In this document: positions 7,230 to 14,436 of the stretch, piece after piece
Numbering within the stretch: position 1 is the stretch's first letter
Layout of the letters: every line of letters begins with the position of its first letter
From: a bacterium
Lineage (GTDB): Bacteria > Latescibacterota > Latescibacteria > Latescibacterales > Latescibacteraceae
Assembly: GCA_021372535.1 (NCBI GenBank)
Contig: JAJFUH010000215.1
Location: 1-23,654, forward strand
Reading direction: 5' to 3'
Length of the DNA stretch: 23,654 nt
Translations under genes and position numbers: made by a program
Notes under the pieces: generated by a model
The model's input: only the letters and a program-made list of their open reading frames with translations
Told to the model about the DNA's origin: nothing
Database searches by the model: none

Positions 7230-8789
7230 ATGAAACGACTGTACGTGATACTTACTATTCTGGGTTGTATTTTTTTTACCGGGTCTGTCGCTGGTGCTCT
7301 CTCGTATTCAGGGATGGTAGTCAACGATATAGGCCGGCCTGCCGCATCTGCCACGGTTACTATTGAAAATCTCGCTGATTCGGCGATGAAATTCACCGTT
7401 GTTACCGATACCACCGGAACATTCCAATTCGAGCTTTCGCCTTCCAGAGTGGCTGAGAGTTCCTCGATGCCGTTCGGACTTTATGGAAATTTTCCCAATC
7501 CATTTAATCCGCGGACGAGAATTTCTTACAGCATCGGAAGTTCCTCGGAGGTTCATTTTGATATATACAATATCGTCGGACAGCATGTACGGACGATGAG
7601 CGACGGTTATCGCGAGCCGGGTTTTTATACTGTTTTCTGGGATGGCACCGATGATTTCGGTAAACCATGCTCGGCTGGTGTCTATCTGTACCGTATGATT
7701 GCGGGAAGCCGCTCACTTTCTTCAAAAATGCTTATGATGGATTCGGCTACCGCTTCATGGATACCGAAAAAAAGCATCCCTGCGGGTGTGTATAAAAACA
7801 GCGAAGATATCCTCTATCTGGTAACCGTAACCCATCCCGATGCCGAAACCCTGGTTGTCGGTCCCATGACCATTGTGGACGGAGCCTATGATGTTTTAAC
7901 TGTCATACGATTCATGGACAAAATGCAGCTCGTCCATAAAAATACGTATACACGGGGCAGTATCTGGTATCATTATACCCGTCCCCTTCATCAGGTCAAG
8001 ATCACCCGTGATTTTTACATGGATAAATACGAGACGACTGCCGAACTGTTCAGTAAAGTCATGAATCATGCTCTGGGCCGTGGAGCCCTGAGGATCGACT
8101 CGCTCGAGGTACATAATACGGAAGGCAATGAACAGCTCCTTTTCAAGCTTGATACGCCCGAGAAAACCACCAATATCGGAATCGTATACCAGGATGGGAT
8201 TTTCAAGATGAAAGAAGGGCATGAACGCCTCCCGATGTCCTATGTCACCTGGTATGGCGCCGTATTTTACTGTAATGAACGCAGTCTCATTGATGGTTAC
8301 CGGCAGTGTTATGATCTTACTGACTGGAGCTGTGACTTTGATGCTCCCGGGTATCGGCTTCCGACCGATGCCGAATGGGAGCTTGCTGGTGCATGGACCG
8401 ATGGCCGCGAATATGCATACGGTCCCGATCCCGGAAACTGGTATCCGATGAATACGCAGCTTAATGCCGATGGATTCGATGATGTGATGTCGCCGGTAGG
8501 CTGGTTTTCCCCGCAGGGCGATTCACATGACGGTGTGAGCGATATGAGCGGTAATGTGTACGAGTGGGTATGGGACTGGCAGCAGTATTATCAGGAATCA
8601 TGGGCTGATTCACTCCTCGTCGATCCCCTCGGCCCGGATAGCGGTATAAATAAAACAGCCAAGGGCGGGTCCGCTTTCGGATGCTTCCGCGCGGGAAGGG
8701 TTGCGGACAAGGCGAACATCCCCCTGGCCCGTGCATCCGGGGAGATCGGTTTCCGTACCATTCGTCTTGCCGAGGGATATAAGGATTGA
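7230..8789 (+). CDS. Exported SUMF1-family protein with regulatory-like and FlgD-type Ig domains
   Basis: I start at ATG 7230 because GGGGGA lies about 5 bases upstream and a clean signal peptide follows (MKRLYVILTILGC, cleavage near AGALS). An upstream in-frame ATG at 7080 would bury this signal. The 519-residue product has a CarboxypepD_reg-like beta-sandwich at about 24-75. A FlgD/T9SS-type Ig module follows at about 85-165 (GNFPNPFNP, then YNIVGQHV). A SUMF1/formylglycine-generating-enzyme-like domain covers about 253-519 (YRLPTDAEWE, DMSGNVYEWVWDW, GGS, GFR). The GGS segment carries one cysteine (Cys485) and not the CxxxxC pair of true sulfatase-activating enzymes, so formylglycine formation is unlikely. 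The FlgD-type module is usually C-terminal; here it is internal. The location is periplasmic or extracellular and the function unknown. Confidence 0.85.
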   Translation: MKRLYVILTILGCIFFTGSVAGALSYSGMVVNDIGRPAASATVTIENLADSAMKFTVVTDTTGTFQFELSPSRVAESSSMPFGLYGNFPNPFNPRTRISYSIGSSSEVHFDIYNIVGQHVRTMSDGYREPGFYTVFWDGTDDFGKPCSAGVYLYRMIAGSRSLSSKMLMMDSATASWIPKKSIPAGVYKNSEDILYLVTVTHPDAETLVVGPMTIVDGAYDVLTVIRFMDKMQLVHKNTYTRGSIWYHYTRPLHQVKITRDFYMDKYETTAELFSKVMNHALGRGALRIDSLEVHNTEGNEQLLFKLDTPEKTTNIGIVYQDGIFKMKEGHERLPMSYVTWYGAVFYCNERSLIDGYRQCYDLTDWSCDFDAPGYRLPTDAEWELAGAWTDGREYAYGPDPGNWYPMNTQLNADGFDDVMSPVGWFSPQGDSHDGVSDMSGNVYEWVWDWQQYYQESWADSLLVDPLGPDSGINKTAKGGSAFGCFRAGRVADKANIPLARASGEIGFRTIRLAEGYKD

Positions 8790-8881
8790 ACCGCATCACC
8801 CGTGAGGCAGCAGATGAAAGAGCATTCGGATCAGATGGTTCCGGTTTTTTTGATACATAATGAAATCCACTATCCGTAATA

Positions 8882-8904
8882 CATGCCGGAATGGGTTCGG
8901 CATG
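8882..8904. repeat. Hairpin in the gap before the O-antigen ligase family gene
   Basis: CATGCCG (8882-8888) and CGGCATG (8898-8904) form a perfect 7 bp stem, extendable by two pairs past a bulged G. No T-tract follows, so it is a poor rho-independent terminator. It could be a leader structure or a small palindromic repeat. Confidence 0.45.
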
Positions 8905-8981
8905 ATCTGTTGGGTTTCATTGTATCCCCTGCGCGGGAATGCTGACCATGAAAAGGAGAATGTGATATTTTAAAGTCACTC

Positions 8982-10457
8982 GTGAACAGTATGGGTTTGC
9001 CGGCTGACAGACTGAGCAGCCGTGTAATCAATACCAGGAAGATATTCTGGGGTCTCGTCGTATTCGAATTGATTACCATGGTTGTTATTCTTTTCGGCGA
9101 CAAGATTACATGGGCGTATTTTGCCGGCATTACGTTAACTCCTTTTCTGGTAATCGGTATTCCTATTGAGCCTGCCCTGGGTGTTGTGGCAATGATTGTC
9201 TCAACGGGATTTGATTTTCTTGGAAAGATCGCCGAAGCATCCGATCAATCGATTATACGGCTCACCTATTTTCATCTCGCCATGGTGCTGACATTGTTCA
9301 GTGTTTTTCTTCATCTTCTCCTGAAAAAGAAAATTGCTATCCCCGTAACATCGCTCTGGCCACCGTTACTCGCGTTTCTTTCGGTTATGATGATCTCGAT
9401 TATCTACTCTCCGGATTTCGATTCGGGGTGTTTCGAGGTCGCCCGGATGATATTCATGGCCCTTGTCACGCTGGTTATTATGGTCCTTACGAACAAAAAG
9501 TGGCGGGCATATCTAATTTTATGGACTATAATACTGGTTCCTTTTTTAGTTTCCGTTCTTTCGATATATCAGTTGCTCAATGAGGGGTCGATTTTCGCTC
9601 CGATTGTCCGTAAGGTAGCCACGGAGCTCGGAATGCCCGTTTACCGGTCAACCGGGACATTCAGCAATCCCAATGCGCTGGGTTGTTTCCTCATGGTCGG
9701 TATTATACCCGCATTTGCTCTTTTATTTCAGAAGAAGCAATCACTATTCCTGCGGATATTGCTTATAACCTCGATTGGTGTTACCGGTGTGGCTCTCCTT
9801 ATATCATTTTCACGGGGATCGTGGCTTTCAACGCTCGCCGGTGTTTTGGTCGTGGTCCTGCTTCATCGGAAATGGTCGTACATATTTTATTTTCTCATCG
9901 GGGCAGTAGCAGTGTTTGTGATTCTAGCAATAACACAGCCTGTTGTTGTCGAAGCGGTTTACGACAGATTCGGATCGATTTTTGATCCTTCGAGTGACCG
10001 GTCATCGTCGTCACGGCTCTCATTGATAAAATCAGCGATCTGGATGTGGGAGGAGAGTCCCATTTTGGGAGTTGGTGCAGGCGGTTTTGCCTATAATTCG
10101 TATGAATACATGGATCCCGATATGCCTGAAGGAATGATCTGGGTAAAAGAAGCACACACCATACAGGCAAAAATTCTTGCCGAGCAGGGCTTGGTCGGGA
10201 TTACTGTCGCTGTCTGGCTGTTCTTTACCATCCTGTTTCATGGGATCAGAACGAGTAAATCGCTTGTCGATGATTTCCTTAAAAACGCTCAGATCGGATT
10301 AACATCACTGTTTGTGGGATTCATTGTGAATTTCACCTTTGCATCGGACCCCTTTAACAATATGTTCTGGCTGTCAATCGGGCTGCTGTTCGCTATTCCT
10401 CTTATAGAATCGATGAATCCATCCGAACCTGCCGGTGAAGCGGTCACGGTCTCGTGA
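8982..10457 (+). CDS. O-antigen ligase / polymerase family membrane protein
   Basis: A polytopic inner-membrane protein of up to 491 residues with about 10-12 hydrophobic segments and a long loop, as in the Wzy_C/WaaL superfamily that polymerises or ligates surface polysaccharide. Family-type motifs are GTFSNPNALG, SFSRGSWLS, ESPILGVGAGGF and the AHTIQAKILAEQGLVG segment with the conserved histidine. The start is uncertain. GTG 8982 and ATG 8991 are in frame, but the only strong ribosome binding site (AAGGAG, 8953-8958) is over 20 bases upstream. The codon it would suit is an in-frame ATT at 8967. No glycosyltransferase neighbours are present, so the polymer (O-antigen, exopolysaccharide or a glycoprotein glycan) cannot be named. 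Confidence 0.85.
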   Translation: MNSMGLPADRLSSRVINTRKIFWGLVVFELITMVVILFGDKITWAYFAGITLTPFLVIGIPIEPALGVVAMIVSTGFDFLGKIAEASDQSIIRLTYFHLAMVLTLFSVFLHLLLKKKIAIPVTSLWPPLLAFLSVMMISIIYSPDFDSGCFEVARMIFMALVTLVIMVLTNKKWRAYLILWTIILVPFLVSVLSIYQLLNEGSIFAPIVRKVATELGMPVYRSTGTFSNPNALGCFLMVGIIPAFALLFQKKQSLFLRILLITSIGVTGVALLISFSRGSWLSTLAGVLVVVLLHRKWSYIFYFLIGAVAVFVILAITQPVVVEAVYDRFGSIFDPSSDRSSSSRLSLIKSAIWMWEESPILGVGAGGFAYNSYEYMDPDMPEGMIWVKEAHTIQAKILAEQGLVGITVAVWLFFTILFHGIRTSKSLVDDFLKNAQIGLTSLFVGFIVNFTFASDPFNNMFWLSIGLLFAIPLIESMNPSEPAGEAVTVS

Positions 10458-10463
10458 AAAACG

Positions 10464-10491
10464 GTAGTGACAGGTCGCGACCTGCCACTAC
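10464..10491. repeat. 28 bp near-perfect palindrome between two genes
   Basis: The two half-sites starting GTAGTG and ending CACTAC match over 13 of 14 pairs around a central GTCGCGAC. No T-tract follows. It sits in the 63-base gap between the O-antigen ligase family gene and the spermidine-synthase-like gene. It resembles the GC-rich palindromes of the type 'GTAGGGGCAGGTC...' that are scattered in many environmental bacterial genomes. It may act as an mRNA-stabilising or attenuating hairpin. Confidence 0.6.
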
Positions 10492-10520
10492 AATCACCTG
10501 ATTTTAAAGGTTGATCGACC

Positions 10521-13070
10521 ATGGGAATCCTTTTAACCGTTTTTTTTCTTTCGGGTGCATGCGCCTTGACATACCAGGTTATATGGATACGGCTGTTCGG
10601 GCTCGTTTTCGGCGGGACGGTGATTTCCATGTCGGTTGTGGTCGCCGCTTTCATGGGCGGCCTTGCACTGGGAAGCAGGTTGTTCGGTAAATATGCCCTG
10701 AAAGTGAAAAACTGTATCCGCCTGTACGGTATTCTCGAAATAATTCTCGGTGTTGCCGGATTGCTCGTATTTGGCGCGATTTCCATGCTTTCACGGTTTA
10801 TTTATTCTCTCCCCTTTGATACTCATGCCGATACGGTTACCGGCGTCATTGTCCGGCTGGTCGTATCGCTCCTGATTCTCCTTGTTCCGACATTTATCAT
10901 GGGTGGAACACTCCCCGTCCTTATCCGGGCGATTACGCAGGAAAAAAAGGATATCATCGTCAATACGAGTCTTCTGTATGCATTTAATACTCTCGGCGCA
11001 ATGTTCGGCACACTTCTTGTCGGGTTCGTTCTGATCAGGTATATGGGAATAACCCGTTCCATCATTCTCGCCGTCAGTATCAATATTACCATGGGTGTTA
11101 TCGCCCTCATGGTGAGCAGAAAATTCAAGTCGGCGCCTGTCGCGGATCAGGAAATTAAAAAGTCCAGAACACCGGCGCGGTCTGAAAAAGGAACACGATT
11201 CATCGTGACACTGGCGATTACAGGGTTTGTCGGTCTTACGCTCGAGATGGTCTGGCTCCGCATGCTGCTTCTCGTTTCGAACAATACCACCTACCTCTAT
11301 TCGATCGTTATCACCATGGTTCTGTTCGGGCTTGGTCTGGGGGGCCTCATGCTTCCGGTACTCATACCTCAGAGAATGCGTAACGAACGTACATTCGGAT
11401 ACATACTGGCGGGTATCGCATTTACCATCGCGGCCGGTTTTATTCTTTATCCTTTTACATCGTCCGTTGCATACTCGACCAGTCCCGCTCTTTATATCAC
11501 ATTTATCAGGCTTTCCATTCTTACAGCCGTCCTCGTTTTTTTCCTCGGTTTCGCTCCGGTGTTTCTCATGGGGCTTTCGCTCCCGATAGGGGTAGGACTT
11601 TATGCCCACGAGCTCCGTGAGCTTTCCAACAGGGTCGGCATCATTTATGCGATAAATACCGCCGGTTCGCTTCTTGGCTCTCTTGCGACCGTATTCATAC
11701 TCATTCCTCTTATCGGGATTACCGGAACCGTTATTCTCTGTATCACCCTGATTCTGATTCCCGCACTGTATTTTATCCATAAATCTCGTATGGGAAAAGA
11801 TAATGTCACGCTGATTATCGGCACGTGTATCGTTGTTTTTTTCATCGGATTCCTTATCATGTGGCGTCTGAATATTCCGGCTTCGATTCTCGCCCGCCGT
11901 CTGACACCGGGTGAGTATGTCGAGTACATGAACGAGGGTCAGTCATCAACTATATGGATAACCAACAAGACAAACAGTTTCCGGAAAATCTGGATGGACA
12001 ATCTGTGGGTTTCCAGTACATCGAGAGAAGGAACCCATGCGCTTCTGGCTCATTATCCGGTGCTTTTTCATAAGAACCCTGAAAAGGTTGCTGGAATCGC
12101 CTTCGGAACCGGTCAGACATTCGGCACATGCCTTCTCTATCCGATCGAGCGGATCGACTGTGTCGAGATCGATCCCGAGATCATAAAGGCATGCAGGGGC
12201 AGATTTACGAAAGAGAATCACGGGATACTCGAGGACTCCCGGAGCGAGATCATTATCGATGACGGCCGTTTTTTTCTTGCCGGAACAGACGAGAAATTCG
12301 ATATCGTAACAGCCGAGCCGCTTCAACCTTATACGCGCGGCACGGTTAATCTCTATTCATACGAGTTCTACCATGCATGTAAACGGACGCTCGAACCCGG
12401 CGGTGTCGTTGCCCAGTGGATACCGATCTATAACAGCGGTGTCGCGGATACATGGAGCCTCATACGGACATTTGCCGAATCGTTCGACCATGTTCTCTTT
12501 TTCCTGAACGATGGCGACGGTATTCTTCTCGGATCGGATACGGAAATGCGCGTAGATCCTTCGAAACCTCTTCCCGACGGGGCTCTCAAAGACATGGTTC
12601 GTATCGAGAACGGGAGCATTTATGCCCTGGCCGGAAATTATATCTGTTCCCGCGCCAGACTGCTCGAAGCAAGCAGAAACTATCCGCTCATTACCGATGA
12701 TATGCCCACCCTTGAATTTACCGCACCTATCTCTCACTGGAACGAAGAGACGACAGGACCTATCGAAATGCGTCGTCAGTTCTTACAAATAATGGAGCCC
12801 GTAGACCAGATATTCACCGGCACTGTTGACTGGGATACCGCCCGTAAATTCCAGGAAAGCAGGCGTCTTATCAACATGGGCTATATCGCTGAAAAAATGG
12901 GAGGATTTGAAAACGCCCATAAGCTGTACGAGCAGGCATTTATTACTAATAAACAGGATGTCCGCGCCATCAAGGCCCTGTTTTTGTTTCTCAGAAAATT
13001 CAACCGTCTCAATGAATTGCCGCCGGAACTCCGTGTTCTGGCCGGAACAAAACCTCCTGACCAGCAGTAA
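10521..13070 (+). CDS. Membrane protein fused to a spermidine-synthase-like domain
   Basis: An 849-residue fusion. Residues 1-460 contain about a dozen membrane spans in two halves (opening FFLSGACALTYQVIWIRLFG), the usual 'fused MFS/spermidine synthase' arrangement. Residues about 470-740 are a Rossmann-type domain with FGTGQTFG (528-535), CVEID (547-551) and DDGRFFL. Where spermidine synthases have the catalytic DxxDP motif, this protein has AEPLQP (598-603), so canonical aminopropyl transfer is unlikely. The last 80 residues look helical and repeat-like (TPR-type: GYIAEKMGGFENAHKLYEQA). ATG 10521 follows AAAGG by 10 bases. The gene is 63 bases after the O-antigen ligase family gene and 189 before amrS, which has its own promoter. 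The active substrate is unknown. Confidence 0.86.
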   Translation: MGILLTVFFLSGACALTYQVIWIRLFGLVFGGTVISMSVVVAAFMGGLALGSRLFGKYALKVKNCIRLYGILEIILGVAGLLVFGAISMLSRFIYSLPFDTHADTVTGVIVRLVVSLLILLVPTFIMGGTLPVLIRAITQEKKDIIVNTSLLYAFNTLGAMFGTLLVGFVLIRYMGITRSIILAVSINITMGVIALMVSRKFKSAPVADQEIKKSRTPARSEKGTRFIVTLAITGFVGLTLEMVWLRMLLLVSNNTTYLYSIVITMVLFGLGLGGLMLPVLIPQRMRNERTFGYILAGIAFTIAAGFILYPFTSSVAYSTSPALYITFIRLSILTAVLVFFLGFAPVFLMGLSLPIGVGLYAHELRELSNRVGIIYAINTAGSLLGSLATVFILIPLIGITGTVILCITLILIPALYFIHKSRMGKDNVTLIIGTCIVVFFIGFLIMWRLNIPASILARRLTPGEYVEYMNEGQSSTIWITNKTNSFRKIWMDNLWVSSTSREGTHALLAHYPVLFHKNPEKVAGIAFGTGQTFGTCLLYPIERIDCVEIDPEIIKACRGRFTKENHGILEDSRSEIIIDDGRFFLAGTDEKFDIVTAEPLQPYTRGTVNLYSYEFYHACKRTLEPGGVVAQWIPIYNSGVADTWSLIRTFAESFDHVLFFLNDGDGILLGSDTEMRVDPSKPLPDGALKDMVRIENGSIYALAGNYICSRARLLEASRNYPLITDDMPTLEFTAPISHWNEETTGPIEMRRQFLQIMEPVDQIFTGTVDWDTARKFQESRRLINMGYIAEKMGGFENAHKLYEQAFITNKQDVRAIKALFLFLRKFNRLNELPPELRVLAGTKPPDQQ

Positions 13071-13185
13071 ATACCCGCGCGTATCATCTTCAGGCGGCGA
13101 AGCCTGCTTCCAATACACTACAAGAATAGAAATGCTTCTTTTCCTGACCGGATTATTCTTTTACAGAGGTTTCCATCACCATCGC

Positions 13186-13214
13186 TTGACACAATTCATG
13201 AAGTATATTACACT
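13186..13214 (+). promoter_or_regulatory. Strong sigma70-type promoter of the AmmeMemoRadiSam pair
   Basis: A consensus TTGACA (13186-13191) is followed after exactly 17 bases by TACACT (13209-13214), which keeps the T-A-x-A-x-T pattern. The predicted start near 13221 gives a leader of about 40 bases before ATG 13260. This is the best -35 match among the promoters I see. Confidence 0.62.
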
Positions 13215-13224
13215 ATAGAGTGTA
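13209..13224. promoter_or_regulatory. Inverted repeat over the -10 of the amrS promoter, candidate operator
   Basis: TACACT and AGTGTA are exact inverse copies separated by ATAG, and the left arm is the -10 itself. A dimeric repressor bound here would block transcription. It does not match the DtxR-type box at 21253. No candidate regulator gene is adjacent. Confidence 0.42.
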
Positions 13225-13259
13225 TTGGAGGAAAGCCGGAGAAAGGTCGTGATGTTACC

Positions 13260-14420
13260 ATGAAATATATTTCCTCATATCAGTCCGAAAATCTGTCGTC
13301 CACGGTTCCCCGCCGTCGTTTTCTTGGCCTCGGGCTGTGCGCGGCTGCCGCATACTGCGCGGGATGCGGAACGGCTGAAAGCGGCGATACGGTGTCATCC
13401 GGTTCTGCCGGACCTGTTGAAGCGCGGTTTTATGAAAAATTGCAGGATAAAATGACGCAGTGTCATGTCTGTCCTCGTGAATGCTTGATACAGGAAGGCG
13501 ACAGAGGATATTGCGGCACACGTGAAAATCGCGGAGGAACGCTCTATACTCTTGTATACGGTAAGGTCGCGTCATCACATGTCGATCCTATCGAGAAAAA
13601 GCCGTTCTTCCATGTTTTCCCCGGAACAAAGGCATTTTCCATCGCCACGGCGGGATGCAACCTCAAATGTAAATTCTGCCAGAATTGGGAATTATCCCAA
13701 TCGAAGCCCGAACAACTCCGTTCCCAGTCCATGACTCCCGAAGATGTGGCAAAAAGCGCGGTCAGATCCGGGTCCGTCTCGATTGCCTATACCTACAACG
13801 AGCCTACGGTTTTCACCGAATTTGTATATGACTGCGCCGCCGCAGGCAAAAAGGAAGGAATCCACAGCATCGTGATTTCCAACGGTTTCGTCAAGGCAGA
13901 GCCGGTCGAACGCCTCTGCGAGGTTATAACAGCCTATAAGGTTGACCTCAAGGCGTTTTCGAAACAGTTCTACAAGGATGTGACCGGCGGAGACCGTGAC
14001 AGCGTTCTCAGCACAATCAAGCTCCTGAAAAAACGGGGGATATGGATCGAGCTCGTTCATCTGACCATTCCGACCCTCAACGATAACGACAGGGATTTCA
14101 ATGCAATGGCTGACTGGCTCATGAGTGAAATCGGCCCGGATGTCCCTGTGCATTTTACCCGTTTCCATCCCATGTATCTCCTTACGAATCTTCCGGTTAC
14201 TCCGGTCTCGACCCTTGAACGGGCTCGTTCGATTCTCATGGGTAAAGGCATGAGGTTTGTGTATGTCGGCAATGTACCGGGGCATCCCGGCGAATCAACG
14301 TACTGCCCGAAATGCGGCAAAACCGTTATCGAGCGCGGCGGATATTCAATCGGATACATCAATATTAAGCAGGGCGCCTGTGGTTTCTGCGGAACTCCCA
14401 TCCCCGGTGTCTGGGCATAG
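13260..14420 (+). CDS. amrS: AmmeMemoRadiSam system radical SAM enzyme with a Tat signal
   Basis: A 386-residue radical SAM protein of the AmmeMemoRadiSam type (TIGR04337-like), a family conserved with Memo and AMMECR1 proteins but without an assigned reaction. The [4Fe-4S]/SAM motif is CNLKCKFCQNW (Cys133, Cys137, Cys140). An N-terminal cysteine set (68, 71, 75, 85; CHVCPREC) precedes it, and a C-terminal zinc-ribbon-like CPKC...CGFC follows. Typical homologues begin near FYEKL (residue 57 here). This one has an extra 56 residues with a twin-arginine motif (RRRFLGLG, 18-25), a hydrophobic stretch and a possible but poor lipobox ending at Cys36. Export of a radical SAM enzyme would be unusual; Tat carries folded, cofactor-loaded proteins. 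The next gene starts 16 bases downstream. The start ATG overlaps a 3-codon frame (ATG 13251 to TGA 13261). Confidence 0.9.
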   Translation: MKYISSYQSENLSSTVPRRRFLGLGLCAAAAYCAGCGTAESGDTVSSGSAGPVEARFYEKLQDKMTQCHVCPRECLIQEGDRGYCGTRENRGGTLYTLVYGKVASSHVDPIEKKPFFHVFPGTKAFSIATAGCNLKCKFCQNWELSQSKPEQLRSQSMTPEDVAKSAVRSGSVSIAYTYNEPTVFTEFVYDCAAAGKKEGIHSIVISNGFVKAEPVERLCEVITAYKVDLKAFSKQFYKDVTGGDRDSVLSTIKLLKKRGIWIELVHLTIPTLNDNDRDFNAMADWLMSEIGPDVPVHFTRFHPMYLLTNLPVTPVSTLERARSILMGKGMRFVYVGNVPGHPGESTYCPKCGKTVIERGGYSIGYINIKQGACGFCGTPIPGVWA

Positions 14421-14436
14421 AAAGGCGGCGGTCTTT

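Noticed and set aside
10791-11780. 329-codon minus-strand open frame
   Set aside because: It is antisense to the spermidine-synthase-like fusion and its composition (rich in Arg, Asp, Asn, Glu) is that of a shadow of hydrophobic codons.
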